Source of the DNA: Methanobacteriota archaeon
GTDB taxonomy: Archaea > Thermoplasmatota > Poseidoniia > Poseidoniales > Thalassarchaeaceae
Direction of reading: 5' to 3'
Assembly: GCA_002698225.1 (NCBI GenBank)
Contig: NZWD01000034.1
Span: forward strand, 11,369 to 54,043
Length of the DNA stretch: 42,675 nucleotides
How positions within the stretch are numbered: position 1 is the first letter of the stretch; each line of letters opens with the position of its first letter. The position numbers and the translations under genes were made by a program. The notes beneath the pieces were generated by a model. The model searched no databases and had not been told where the DNA came from. It saw nothing but the letters and a program-made list of their open reading frames with translations. Shown in pieces: positions 1 through 8,387 of this stretch.

Positions 1-27
1 GGGGATTCTGAATACTGTATTCTCGGT

Positions 28-894
28 ATGAGTTTTCTCGAGCACATTGACTGGAGACATCAGAATGGAATGTTAATTCTGAACCCGGATGGGGAGTCAG
101 ATGGAACCAAGGTATACGGCGGGGGTTCCGATCACTGGCTTCTGGAGGACCCTGGTTATGCTGTAGCAGCAATTGTGCTCGCTCTCACCCTCATTGCAAC
201 CGCATTCATGGCAGTGGCTGCTGGGGGAACGAAGGATCAATGGGTGGAAATCGAAGCTGAAGTCCTTGAAAAATATCCAGGATACGACTGGGTGGAGCAT
301 CAAGACTGCTATACGGATGACTGGGGGGATGAATACTGTGACTACTGGTACGAGTTAGATTGCTGGGCCGACTTAGACGTCTCATACTCCGTTGACAATA
401 CTACCTACTCCTCCGAGGTTGATCATTTCCCAATTACAAGTTACCAAGACTACGAAGGTGCGGAAGACGACTGCTTGAATTACGCAGAGAATGGCACTAT
501 GCCAATAGGAAGTTTCGTTACACTGTACTACAATACTGAGGATCCTAGCGAAGTCCGAGTTGATCCACCGTGGGATGAGATTTTCGGCCTCTTTTTATGT
601 GGAATTATACAGCTAATCCTCTTGATTGTGGTCCTTGTAATGGCCTATCTCGATGTAGGAGGTAATAGCGTGAGTTTCTCGTCGGGAGGTGGTAGATACT
701 ACGACGACCCAGGTTACTACGATCGGCCTTGGCATAGGAGACCATGGTTCCACCGCAGACGCCGTTACTACCGTCATAGAAGCAGTGGCCATCGCCACAG
801 AAGTAGTAGAGTCACTAGGAGCTCGGGAGGACGCAGGGGCGGTGGCAGGTCCGGTGGCGGTGGCAGGTCCGGTGGCGGCGGTCGTGGAAGATGA
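28..894 (+). CDS. Two-helix membrane protein with DUF3592-like ectodomain and Gly/Arg-rich tail
   Basis: This is a 288-residue membrane protein of unknown function. Hydrophobic segments lie at about residues 43-65 and 184-208. The loop between them (66-183) is rich in Tyr, Asp and Cys and ends in YYNTEDPSEVRV, which resembles the YNPxNPxEA ending of DUF3592-type domains. After the second helix comes a strongly basic, His/Arg/Tyr-rich stretch and then a GGGRSG-type tail encoded by an exact 18-bp tandem duplication. With the usual positive-inside rule, the loop would be outside and the basic tail in the cytoplasm. The ATG at 28 is the first in frame, and the next gene starts 46 nt after the stop. 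Membrane topology is visible; the DUF3592 link is recognition by eye and weaker. Confidence 0.75.
   Translation: MSFLEHIDWRHQNGMLILNPDGESDGTKVYGGGSDHWLLEDPGYAVAAIVLALTLIATAFMAVAAGGTKDQWVEIEAEVLEKYPGYDWVEHQDCYTDDWGDEYCDYWYELDCWADLDVSYSVDNTTYSSEVDHFPITSYQDYEGAEDDCLNYAENGTMPIGSFVTLYYNTEDPSEVRVDPPWDEIFGLFLCGIIQLILLIVVLVMAYLDVGGNSVSFSSGGGRYYDDPGYYDRPWHRRPWFHRRRRYYRHRSSGHRHRSSRVTRSSGGRRGGGRSGGGGRSGGGGRGR
841..876 (+). repeat. 18-bp perfect tandem duplication
   Basis: Bases 841-858 and 859-876 are identical 18-mers (GGTGGCAGGTCCGGTGGC). They encode two copies of a GGGRSG-like unit in the C-terminal tail of the first membrane protein. A multiple of three keeps the frame, so this looks like a recent slippage duplication in a low-complexity coding tail. 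Confidence 0.9.
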
Positions 895-940
895 TTGCTG
901 ACCCAAGGATGAAATCCATCCATCCCTCTAGGCTAATTTG

Positions 941-1801
941 ATGGAAGAAATGTGGAGCGGTGCTCCCGAACTCGATGGGGCCAATGCTGAGGAGCTTTTT
1001 GTTGAAGTCGCACCGAATATTTCAGTAAGGGTTCTGCGGTGGGTTCCTACCGATTCATCTGCAGCCTCATTGGGTTCTGTTGTGGTTGTTCCTGGCTGGG
1101 GTTCTGTCTTCGAGGGTTGGCGTCCGCTTCTGGCTGAATGGGTTTCTCGCCGTCCGATAATATACATTGAAACGCGTGAGAAGAAGAGTGCTCGAATCAC
1201 AAGAAAGGTGAGGAGGGGAGATTTTGAGATGAGTCACCATGGTCGCGATATCGCTGCTGTTCTAGACAAACTTGGTATTGATTCAGCGGGGATTGACTGG
1301 TTCTCGTCATCTTTGGGCGCTACTCTACTCATAGATTCATACCAGAACGGTGTCCTAACGGGGCGTTCCTCAATCCTTCTCGCGCCGAACCCTGACTTTG
1401 AGTTCCCCCTGTGGGCTAAGATACTGCTCAATATGCCCTTGCCGAAGTTCATTCACCCAGCGCTTTTGCGGTTTGCGGTTTGGATTGTTGAACGGAGAAC
1501 CAAGGAGGAAGGGCAGCGGATACGCTATCGGAGGTCCCTGTTGTCTCAAGACCTCGAGAGACTGCTACTGAGTTCAAGGGCGAACATTCGCTACAGGTTG
1601 CCGCAGGACCTTTCCAGTGTCTCAGTTCCCTGCGCAGTGATGACTGCCTCATCCGACACCCTGCATGGCATGGATAAGGTCCTAGGCATCGTAGATAGGT
1701 TGCCTAATGCCGTTCTGATTGAGGTTCCGAGCAACCAGTATGCGCACGAGGCTGATGTCCTAGTGGAGATAGAGGAATTCCAGTCTTCTATTGGGAATTA
1801 G
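941..1801 (+). CDS. Alpha/beta-hydrolase fold protein
   Basis: This is a predicted cytoplasmic serine hydrolase of 286 residues with unknown substrate. The order of elements fits the alpha/beta fold: strand SVVVVPGWGS at about 46-55 with the oxyanion-type Gly, strand RPIIYIETRE at about 71-80, and a nucleophile elbow FSSSLGA with Ser124 as the likely nucleophile. Asp239 and His269 are candidates for the rest of the triad. The elbow has Ser where most families have the first Gly of GxSxG. A TTG lies directly before ATG 941 and could be used, but ATG is preferred. The gene sits between the first membrane protein and rqcH on the same strand. The fold is fairly sure; esterase, lipase or peptidase activity cannot be told apart. 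Confidence 0.8.
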   Translation: MEEMWSGAPELDGANAEELFVEVAPNISVRVLRWVPTDSSAASLGSVVVVPGWGSVFEGWRPLLAEWVSRRPIIYIETREKKSARITRKVRRGDFEMSHHGRDIAAVLDKLGIDSAGIDWFSSSLGATLLIDSYQNGVLTGRSSILLAPNPDFEFPLWAKILLNMPLPKFIHPALLRFAVWIVERRTKEEGQRIRYRRSLLSQDLERLLLSSRANIRYRLPQDLSSVSVPCAVMTASSDTLHGMDKVLGIVDRLPNAVLIEVPSNQYAHEADVLVEIEEFQSSIGN

Positions 1802-1860
1802 GCCGATTTGACCAAGCGATTGCCTGATGAAGGGCAGTTGAGCCGGGCGGATTGAGCAGC

Positions 1861-4002
1861 ATGCGCGAGCAGACCTCATCGTTCGATGTCGCCCGTATCG
1901 TGCGTGAGCTTTCTGAAATGGTCGGCGCACGCGCACGCAAGGCGTACCAGCCGCACTATGAGCAGGTGGTATTGCGACTGAACAGGAAGGGCGTTCCTTC
2001 TACGGACTTGGTGATTGTCAGGGGACGGCGTATCTACACCTCGCAGCGCGATCGGCCCATGCCCTCGAAGCCGTCCCAGTTCGCCATGGTCCTGCGCAAG
2101 CACCTCAACAACTCACGACTGATCGGTGTCGAGCAACTGGGCTTCGACCGTGTCATTCGACTCAGTTTCGAGCACGGAAGGGGGCGTCTGGCTCTGGTAA
2201 TCGAGCTTTTTCGCGATGGCAATATCCTGCTACTCGATGATAAGGGCGTCATTATCCAGCCTCTGACTCATGCCAAGTATGCAAGTCGCTCTCTCCGCAA
2301 AGGTGTGGCTTACTCGCCACCTCCTGAGACCCTCGACCCACGTGAGATGGGCCGAGAAGCTCTCGATAGTCTGCTTGACGGTAGCGAGCATGACCTAATT
2401 CGCACCCTGGCAGCTAGGGCCAACCTCGGCAGAATCTACGGCAGCACGGCGTGCTCGATCGCTGGGATCGAGGAGGATGTGGCTGCCAACTCGCTGGACT
2501 CTGCTCAGCGCGACTCACTTGAGTCGGCAATCAGCTCGATGCTGGAGCAGTTGTCCGAAGGAACCGATGCAAAGATGTGGATGGTAGGCTCAGAGGAGAT
2601 GGATGCTTGGAAGGCCGCCGATAACGAGGCTACACGGGATGCGGCCTCATCGGGAATCACGGAGATTGCTCCTATCGACCTCGTTTACACCGACTCCAGC
2701 AATATGGTCGAGGTCGAATCGCTGTCTCTGGCGTACGATGCTGTTTTCGGCTCGCACGATGCTGCCGCGTTCATCCGCCGAGAGGAAGAGCTGCTAATCG
2801 ATTCGGGCGAGGACGAGGGGGTAATCCAAGCCAAATTGGGGCGGAGAGCGGCGCAGCAGAGGGCTGCAATTGAGAGGTTTCACGAGCGTGCAGCGATAAC
2901 TCAGGAGTTGGGCAAGGAGATTCAGGAAAACTGGGAGCATGTAGACTCGCTGCTCTCTCAGTTCAATGAAGCAATCGTCTCGGATGGTTGGGAAGGAGTG
3001 GCGGACAAGATCTACGATGTGCTCTGGATAGACAGTGCCGATCCTGCAAAGCAGACAATCGTAGCTTACCTACCCGATGAGGATGGTGAGCCGGGGGCGA
3101 GCATTACTCTAGAGGTGTCCAGTACAGTACACCAGAATGCCCAGCGCTACTTCGAGGAGGCTCGCTCGCAGAAGAACAAGGCCAAGGGGGCTCAGGCAGC
3201 ACTTTCGAGTACCGAGAAAGATCAGCAGCGGGCCGAGAAGCGAGCAGCCAAGGATGCTGCTGCAGGTAGACTCAGAGCAAAGAATCGAAGCAAGAGATTC
3301 TGGTTTGAGAGACATCGCTGGGCTCTGCTATCGGGTGGTCATCTGCTGATTGGCGGCAAGGATGCTAAGGGCAACGACACGGTCGTACGCAAGCACCTCA
3401 CTGCTAACGACCTCTACTTTCACGCCGACCTGCATGGAGCACCATCATGCTCCCTCAAGCTCAAAGACGGGCTTGCTCCTAATCAGAATCCATCCGAGGC
3501 CATCCCAGAGGGTGTGGCCTCGCTCCAAATTGTTCAGAATCTTGCTGATGGCTTGGAGGACGCTCGTCAACTGCCTGAATCACTGCACTCCGAGGCTGCC
3601 CAAGTCGCAGTCTGCTGGTCTAGAGCCTGGGGTAGTGGAGGGGCAGCAGCAATTGCCTTCCACGCCAGACCAAGTCAAGTCTCGAAGACCGCCGAGTCCG
3701 GCGAATCACTTGCCCGTGGCTCCTTCGTGGTCAGGGGGCAGCGCAACTGGCACCGCGACCTGTCACTCGAACTGGCTGTCGGAATGGCTGTGGTCAATGG
3801 CATTCCCATGCCGGTCTCGGGCACACCGTCCACAATCTCGGAGTACTGTCAGAGATGGGCCAGAATCACCCCTGGTAGTGAGAAGAAGGAGAACGCCGCC
3901 AACCGAATCGCCAAGGCTACAGGTCTAGCACAGGACGATCTGCTCTCATGCTTGCCGCCCGGAAACTGCTCAATCGAGGATCACGGTCTGATTCAGCCTT
4001 GA
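1861..4002 (+). CDS. rqcH: RqcH/NEMF-family ribosome quality-control factor
   Basis: This is the archaeal NFACT protein. The family binds 60S/50S subunits that carry stalled nascent chains with peptidyl-tRNA and can add C-terminal tails. The NFACT-N domain fills the first part of the 713 residues and carries the Asp96-Arg97 pair (in GFDRVIRL) that matches the tRNA-contacting DR motif of bacterial RqcH. A charged coiled-coil region follows around 310-470. An NFACT-R domain then begins at KRFWFERHRWALLSGG, with ANDLYFHADLHGAPS and, further on, GSFVVRGQRNW. A TTG nine bases upstream (1852) would add three residues, but ATG 1861 is the more usual start. The 3' end overlaps the convergent acetyltransferase by 10 nt. 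No alanine-tailing partner genes are nearby. Confidence 0.93.
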   Translation: MREQTSSFDVARIVRELSEMVGARARKAYQPHYEQVVLRLNRKGVPSTDLVIVRGRRIYTSQRDRPMPSKPSQFAMVLRKHLNNSRLIGVEQLGFDRVIRLSFEHGRGRLALVIELFRDGNILLLDDKGVIIQPLTHAKYASRSLRKGVAYSPPPETLDPREMGREALDSLLDGSEHDLIRTLAARANLGRIYGSTACSIAGIEEDVAANSLDSAQRDSLESAISSMLEQLSEGTDAKMWMVGSEEMDAWKAADNEATRDAASSGITEIAPIDLVYTDSSNMVEVESLSLAYDAVFGSHDAAAFIRREEELLIDSGEDEGVIQAKLGRRAAQQRAAIERFHERAAITQELGKEIQENWEHVDSLLSQFNEAIVSDGWEGVADKIYDVLWIDSADPAKQTIVAYLPDEDGEPGASITLEVSSTVHQNAQRYFEEARSQKNKAKGAQAALSSTEKDQQRAEKRAAKDAAAGRLRAKNRSKRFWFERHRWALLSGGHLLIGGKDAKGNDTVVRKHLTANDLYFHADLHGAPSCSLKLKDGLAPNQNPSEAIPEGVASLQIVQNLADGLEDARQLPESLHSEAAQVAVCWSRAWGSGGAAAIAFHARPSQVSKTAESGESLARGSFVVRGQRNWHRDLSLELAVGMAVVNGIPMPVSGTPSTISEYCQRWARITPGSEKKENAANRIAKATGLAQDDLLSCLPPGNCSIEDHGLIQP

Positions 4003-4520
4003 TTGTGAGCACGCCACTCGGGAGCGGTGATTGCGTAGAGCGCTGCGTCCACATAGTGGTCATACAGCCACTCTCTGTCCTTCGTGATACCTTCCAAACG
4101 CATACCCAGCCTCTCGGCGATAGCACGGCTAGGGAAGTTCTCGGTAGCCGCCTCGAGCACTAATCGGTGTATTCCAAGGTCATCGAAGCAGTGCTCCATC
4201 AGACGAATGCAGCAACGAGTGGCGATTCCTTGGCCCGCATGCTCATCCGATACCCAATATCCGATTCCACAGCCCTTGTTTGCCCAATCTATCCAGTTCA
4301 GGCTGATTGTCCCAACCAGATTGCCCTCCAGCCTGATTGCATAGAGGACTCCGTCTCCCCTTCCGTACTCCTCCAAAGTAGTCGTGATGAAGGAGACTTC
4401 GTCCTCAACGCTATTTGTGCCGTCCAACCAAGGTAACCACTCCCTGAGATACCCTCTGTTGGCATCGACTGCAGCGAACAGCTCCTCTGCATCATCCAAC
4501 CCTATTTGCCGTAATTCCAA
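3993..4520 (-). CDS. GNAT-family N-acetyltransferase (RimJ/RimL type)
   Basis: This is a predicted acetyl-CoA-dependent N-acetyltransferase, resembling the RimJ/RimL group that modifies protein N-termini or small amines. It contains LRQIGLDDAEELF at the N-terminus, the central strand LVGTISLNWIDWANKGCGIGY, and the acetyl-CoA loop EHAGQGIATRC (a Q/RxxGxG/A motif), followed by HRLVLEAATENFPSRAI. The start is uncertain. The frame is open to a GTG at 4598 (201 residues), but a TTG at 4520 is preceded by GGAGG five bases upstream and gives a 175-residue protein that begins where the family normally begins, so that start is listed. It is convergent with rqcH and divergent from the tryptophan dioxygenase. 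The substrate cannot be inferred. Confidence 0.82.
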   Translation of the reverse strand: MELRQIGLDDAEELFAAVDANRGYLREWLPWLDGTNSVEDEVSFITTTLEEYGRGDGVLYAIRLEGNLVGTISLNWIDWANKGCGIGYWVSDEHAGQGIATRCCIRLMEHCFDDLGIHRLVLEAATENFPSRAIAERLGMRLEGITKDREWLYDHYVDAALYAITAPEWRAHNQG

Positions 4521-4521
4521 T

Positions 4522-4530
4522 CCTTCCTCC
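4522..4530 (-). promoter_or_regulatory. Shine-Dalgarno-like GGAGGAAGG before the acetyltransferase TTG
   Basis: On the minus strand GGAGGAAGG lies just before TTG 4520, with the GGAGG core five bases from the codon. This match supports the internal TTG over the GTG at 4598 as the start of the acetyltransferase. The same bases would be coding if the longer form were made, so it is suggestive only. Confidence 0.5.
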
Positions 4531-4678
4531 ACAAGTAGCGCGGGGCTTGGGAAGTGCGAATTTTCGAAAGGTACCGGTCCACCGCATCTACCAGACACAG
4601 GATTTTCTCCTTGTTTCGGGCGTATAGAGGATTCGGGCTCTGCGACAATGCTTCAAATGAGGGCCACTAGGATGAGTC

Positions 4679-5755
4679 ATGGCGGAGTCGGGGGAAGGCA
4701 ACTGGACCTACGCAGACTACCTAAACCTGCACCGGTTGTTGGACCTACAAGGAGAAGAGAGGAAAATCAACTCTGACGAGATGCACTTCATCATAGTTCA
4801 CCAGACCTTCGAGCTGTGGTTCAAGCAGGTGATTCGTGAGCTCTCAGAGGTTCGGGATATTCTCTCGCAGGTCCCAGTTCCTGAAGACCAGATTCCCAGA
4901 GCCGTTGATCACTTAGGCAGAACTACAGAGATATTCAGACTAATGGCCAACCAATGGACAGTGCTGGAGACTCTGACTCCACAGGGATTCCTAGCATTCA
5001 GAGACGGTCTTGGGTCAGCATCGGGCTTCGAGTCATTCCAGATGCGCGAGTTCGAATTCTTGCTTGGCCTTGAGAATGAAGATCGTATTGGCGGCGTAGA
5101 TCCGCTAGACAGTTTCCGAAGGATATCGGACAACGAAATCAACAATGCGATTCTGGAGCGTTTGGAGATGGTTGCTGGCATGCCCTCATTGTACGACTCT
5201 GTGATGAGTTGGATTGAGCGGACCCCGATAATGGGCTCAACCTATGGTGGCGAGGATGATGTTGGAATTGTGAATCAGTATGTATCTGACCACCTTGCTG
5301 CTCATAGGAAACTGTGTGAAGAAGCCGCTGAGAGGTCTTCTGGATGGGGCGCTGGGGATTCCAACAAGGCTGCAGAGAGAATGATGGCCTCGCATGAAGG
5401 TGCCGTCTCATTTCTGATGCCCGAGGGGACAGTTGACAGGGCTCGTGCTGGTCTGCTGTTCATAGAGTCATATCGCGAGTTGCCGTTGCTGACTTGGCCT
5501 CGCAAATTGATAGATGCATTAGTGGAACTCGAGGAGTCGATGGTGAAGTGGAGGCATGCCCATGCCCGCATGGTGGAGAGAATCATGGGCAGGAGAATCG
5601 GTACCGGGGGTTCCAGCGGCGTGGATTATCTAGATTCAACCTCTCAATACCGGATTTTCAAGGACCTTTGGGGAATCAGAACGGTGCTGGTCAAACCGCA
5701 GCGGAGACCTTCGCTACAGAACGCGGAGTTCTACGGCTATTCCTCCAATTCCTGA
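4679..5755 (+). CDS. kynA: Tryptophan 2,3-dioxygenase
   Basis: This heme enzyme opens the indole ring of L-tryptophan with O2 to give N-formylkynurenine, the first step of the kynurenine pathway. Diagnostic blocks are present in order: NWTYADYLNLHRLLDLQ near the N-terminus; HQTFELWFKQ at 41-50, carrying the distal-pocket His and substrate-binding residues; FESFQMREFEFLLG in the middle; and WRHAHARMVERIMG (291-304) followed by GTGGSSGVDYL, which holds the proximal heme His region and the substrate loop. At 358 residues it is longer than many bacterial forms and close to eukaryotic ones. It stands alone: no kynurenine formamidase or kynureninase is in the window. The following thiolase begins 57 nt after the stop. 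The start at ATG 4679 fits the family N-terminus. Confidence 0.95.
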   Translation: MAESGEGNWTYADYLNLHRLLDLQGEERKINSDEMHFIIVHQTFELWFKQVIRELSEVRDILSQVPVPEDQIPRAVDHLGRTTEIFRLMANQWTVLETLTPQGFLAFRDGLGSASGFESFQMREFEFLLGLENEDRIGGVDPLDSFRRISDNEINNAILERLEMVAGMPSLYDSVMSWIERTPIMGSTYGGEDDVGIVNQYVSDHLAAHRKLCEEAAERSSGWGAGDSNKAAERMMASHEGAVSFLMPEGTVDRARAGLLFIESYRELPLLTWPRKLIDALVELEESMVKWRHAHARMVERIMGRRIGTGGSSGVDYLDSTSQYRIFKDLWGIRTVLVKPQRRPSLQNAEFYGYSSNS

Positions 5756-5812
5756 GGCTGGTCCTGCTGTGCGGATAGGACCATTGAAGGCTTGTTGGCC
5801 TTTCGTGGGTGC

Positions 5813-6973
5813 GTGCCAGAGCCGGTGATTTGCGCATACGCTCGTACTCCTATCGGGAAGTACAGAGGCTCGCTGTCTAGATACAGCGCCACAGAACTCG
5901 GTGCGATGGCTGTTAAGGAGCTCCTCAAAAGATCTGGTATAGATCCCGCCAGCGGAATAGTGGACCAAGTATACATGGGTCAAGTTCTGCAAGCCGGAGC
6001 CGGCCAAGCACCGGCTAGGCAGGTCGCTATGAGTGTTGGAATGCCAGTCAGCACGGCTTGTACTACCATCAACAAGGTCTGCGGATCCAGTCTGAAAGCA
6101 GCCATGATTGCTGCAACTGAAATCAAGGCTGGAGTATCTAGAGTTGTTATCGCTGGAGGGATGGAATCGATGAGTAATGCTCCGCGCCTTGCTAGGAGTG
6201 TAAAGAAGGGAGAAGATGTGCCCTACTCCTCTCTCGAGTCGGTGTTGATTCACGACGGCTTGCAGGACGCCTTCACAGGGGAATCGATGGGCAATACTGG
6301 TGAGACGGTTGCGAGTGAGTACGGAATTAGTCGCGAGCAGTCGGATGCATTTGCCATTCGCTCACACGCTCTTTCCAACAAGGCCTGGGAGGAAGGTTGG
6401 CTAGACGATGAGGTGTTTCCTGTCGGAGAGTTCAGTCGCGATGAGGGAATACGCCCAGGCTCGGACATGGAGACCTTGGGTTCACTCAGGTCTGTGTTCA
6501 AGGATGAGGGGCAGGTTACTGCAGGAAACTCCAGTCAGGTATCAGACGGAGGTTCGGCCGTCCTAATCGCATCCGAGGAGGCCGCAACCGAGCTCGGATT
6601 ACCTGTGCTGGCAAGAATCGTAGGCTATGCTACCTCTGGTGTGGAGTCGCACCGAGTCATGTCCGCTCCTATTCCCACGGTTCGTAAGCTTCTGGAGAAG
6701 ACTGGTAGGACAATGGATGATGTCGACATTCTAGAGCACAATGAGGCCTTCGCAGCTGCCTCTTGCGCAATTCAGACCTCATTGGGAGTCTCTGAGGACC
6801 GTTTCAACCCTCACGGTGGCGCAGTAGCAGTAGGCCATCCGCTCGGTGCAACTGGGACGCGTTGCTTGATGACACTAGTCAATGCACTAGGACGCACTGG
6901 CGGCAAATGCGGTATCGTAACCATATGCCTCGGTGGGGGCAATGCTGTCGCAATGATGGTCGATAGGGAGTAG
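5813..6973 (+). CDS. Acetyl-CoA acetyltransferase (thiolase)
   Basis: This is a thiolase that condenses two acetyl-CoA to acetoacetyl-CoA or cleaves 3-ketoacyl-CoA. From the GTG start at 5813 it has 386 residues. The nucleophile Cys90 lies in [20 protein letters not shown], the catalytic His342 in [10 protein letters not shown], and the second catalytic Cys372 in [11 protein letters not shown] are all in place, so it looks fully active. The frame continues up to a TTG at 5792, but the GTG gives the classic start [17 protein letters not shown]. Unlike many archaeal thiolases of the mevalonate pathway, no HMG-CoA synthase or DUF35 partner is next to it, so fatty-acid or amino-acid degradation is as likely as isoprenoid synthesis. 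It follows the tryptophan dioxygenase on the same strand. Confidence 0.92.
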   Translation: MPEPVICAYARTPIGKYRGSLSRYSATELGAMAVKELLKRSGIDPASGIVDQVYMGQVLQAGAGQAPARQVAMSVGMPVSTACTTINKVCGSSLKAAMIAATEIKAGVSRVVIAGGMESMSNAPRLARSVKKGEDVPYSSLESVLIHDGLQDAFTGESMGNTGETVASEYGISREQSDAFAIRSHALSNKAWEEGWLDDEVFPVGEFSRDEGIRPGSDMETLGSLRSVFKDEGQVTAGNSSQVSDGGSAVLIASEEAATELGLPVLARIVGYATSGVESHRVMSAPIPTVRKLLEKTGRTMDDVDILEHNEAFAAASCAIQTSLGVSEDRFNPHGGAVAVGHPLGATGTRCLMTLVNALGRTGGKCGIVTICLGGGNAVAMMVDRE

Positions 6974-7010
6974 TCAGCGGCCCTGATTTAGATTGAATAA
7001 CGGTCATAGG

Positions 7011-7018
7011 GCTTATTT
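7011..7018 (+). promoter_or_regulatory. Possible weak TATA element for rpoK
   Basis: An AT-rich run (GCTTATTT) in otherwise GC-rich sequence lies 24-31 bases before ATG 7042. This is the spacing expected for a TBP site if the rpoK mRNA is leaderless. It is a weak match and no BRE can be assigned with confidence. Confidence 0.3.
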
Positions 7019-7041
7019 GGGGGTCTCCGGTCGCCGGGCCC

Positions 7042-7296
7042 ATGGTAAAGCCCGCAAGACCCCATACCCGCTTCGAGAAGGCTCGGATAATCGGTGCTAG
7101 GGCACTTCAAATCAGCATGGGGGCGCCGCTCTTCGTCTCGGAGGACGAACTGCGCGATCACTTCAGCGACGAACTGATTCAACTCTACGGTGTTGAGGAG
7201 GCCCAGTGGAGAGTTGTTCTGGACCCCAATAAGATAGCGATGCTTGAGTACGAGCAGCATCGTATACCCATCGATGTGGACCCTCACGACGAGTGA
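7042..7296 (+). CDS. rpoK: DNA-directed RNA polymerase subunit K (Rpo6)
   Basis: This is the archaeal counterpart of eukaryotic Rpb6 and bacterial omega, which helps assemble and stabilise the largest polymerase subunit. The 84-residue protein contains [20 protein letters not shown], the strongly conserved core of the family, and ends in an acidic stretch after [16 protein letters not shown], where archaeal homologues have a similar EFEQGxIPI segment. The acidic sequence in the middle is longer than I expect for the smallest archaeal forms. The gene is on its own between the thiolase and ctaA, 68 nt after the thiolase stop. It starts at ATG 7042 with an AT-rich element about 25-30 bases upstream, as expected for a leaderless archaeal transcript. 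Confidence 0.92.
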   Translation: MVKPARPHTRFEKARIIGARALQISMGAPLFVSEDELRDHFSDELIQLYGVEEAQWRVVLDPNKIAMLEYEQHRIPIDVDPHDE

Positions 7297-7346
7297 TGGC
7301 CTAGACTGGTCAAGTCTATTTGTCTCGACCCGGAGGGTAATTCGAG

Positions 7347-8387
7347 ATGAGTGGTTTGTCTGCAATTGACTGTAGGCGGCTGACGGCCGGCCTGATGGTC
7401 ATCACATTCGTGGTGATAGCACTGGGAGGGGTCATCAGAATCTATGACGCCGGCGAGTCTTGCCCTGATTGGCCGACTTGCTTCGGCACTCTAGGATTCG
7501 ATGTATCCGAGGCAGAACAAGAGGCTTGGTACGAAGCCAATCCCGATGAGATTGACTCGCGTGGGGCTGGGCACCGATACACGACTTTTCAGATCTTCAC
7601 CGAGTGGGGACATCGGGCACTCGCGGGTGTAGTACTTGGGCCGTTGGTGCTCATCGGTTGGCTGCTAGTTAGGCGTGAAGAAGCGTTTGGTTCGGAGGTC
7701 AGGCTCGCTTCGTCGATATCTGCTGCTCTGATTGTCTGGCAGGGTGCAGTGGGATGGTTGACAGTAAGAATGGACAATGAGCACTGGAGTGTTGCACTAC
7801 ATCTGGGCTCAGCACTAGCGTTCATGCTCAGTCTGATTTGGCTCTGGATGGCACAGTCAAAGGACATCGATTCTCTGCCAGAATGGGTTGACTTCGAATC
7901 TGACACTTCTCCGGTGTGGGGAGTTAGGTTGCTGTGGCTGTCAGTCTTCGCTCTGATCAGTCTTTTCTCGGGGGCCTTCGTATCCACCACCGGTGGAGCG
8001 AATACAGGTTGTGGAGTTAACGGGCTTTACGACTCTTGGCCATTATGCCAAGGCGAGATAATTGTTGGAATTGATGATTGGACCCTGCAGTCTCAGGTGA
8101 TTCACAGATTCTTAGTCGGTGCAGTCGAAGTAACTCTGCTAGTCGCATCTTGGGCAGCATGGAAGGAATTAGGTTCGAGCAGTACCTTGTGTCGGTGGAT
8201 CCATGCCTCTGCAGCCGTGTATGGAGTGAACATACTGATAGGTGCCATGTACATTCTTTCGTGGGATATGAGTGATGGATTTGAGGAGTGGCTCTCACTA
8301 GTCCATCTACTCCTTGCATCTATGTCATTCTTGATCCTCTCAACAGCATATGTCGGCTCGATAACTGGTAGGGAGGAGTTAGTTTGA
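7347..8387 (+). CDS. ctaA: Heme A synthase (COX15/CtaA family)
   Basis: This integral membrane enzyme oxidises heme O to heme A for cytochrome oxidases. At 346 residues with about eight hydrophobic segments it is full length, not the half-size form found in some archaea. The four expected histidines are visible, two in each half: His89 in TEWGHRALAG, His152 in VALHLGSALAF, His253 in QVIHRFLVG and His320 in SLVHLLLAS. Glu86 lies in the first half. Each half has a cysteine pair, Cys39/Cys45 in SCPDWPTCFG and Cys222/Cys234. A GGAGGG lies nine bases before ATG 7347. The stop overlaps the start of ctaB, so the two are probably one operon. The pair implies a heme-copper oxidase elsewhere in the genome. 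Confidence 0.94.
   Translation: MSGLSAIDCRRLTAGLMVITFVVIALGGVIRIYDAGESCPDWPTCFGTLGFDVSEAEQEAWYEANPDEIDSRGAGHRYTTFQIFTEWGHRALAGVVLGPLVLIGWLLVRREEAFGSEVRLASSISAALIVWQGAVGWLTVRMDNEHWSVALHLGSALAFMLSLIWLWMAQSKDIDSLPEWVDFESDTSPVWGVRLLWLSVFALISLFSGAFVSTTGGANTGCGVNGLYDSWPLCQGEIIVGIDDWTLQSQVIHRFLVGAVEVTLLVASWAAWKELGSSSTLCRWIHASAAVYGVNILIGAMYILSWDMSDGFEEWLSLVHLLLASMSFLILSTAYVGSITGREELV
8371..8378 (+). promoter_or_regulatory. ctaB: Shine-Dalgarno GGGAGGAG deciding the TTG start of ctaB
   Basis: GGGAGGAG lies inside the last codons of ctaA and five bases before TTG 8384. It supports the rare TTG start and a TTGA stop-start overlap between the two genes. Confidence 0.65.

Noticed and set aside
613-906. 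97- and 70-residue Ser/Thr/Ala/Val-rich ORFs over the Gly/Arg tail
   Set aside because: Low-complexity DNA leaves several frames open; only the frame with two membrane helices is sensible.
3350-3928. 192-residue plus-strand ORF inside rqcH
   Set aside because: It lies wholly within the conserved NFACT-R coding region in another frame and its sequence has no domain-like pattern; a shadow ORF.
5714-6253. 179-residue minus-strand ORF over the dioxygenase end and thiolase start
   Set aside because: It is antisense to intact conserved enzymes and has no recognisable motif.
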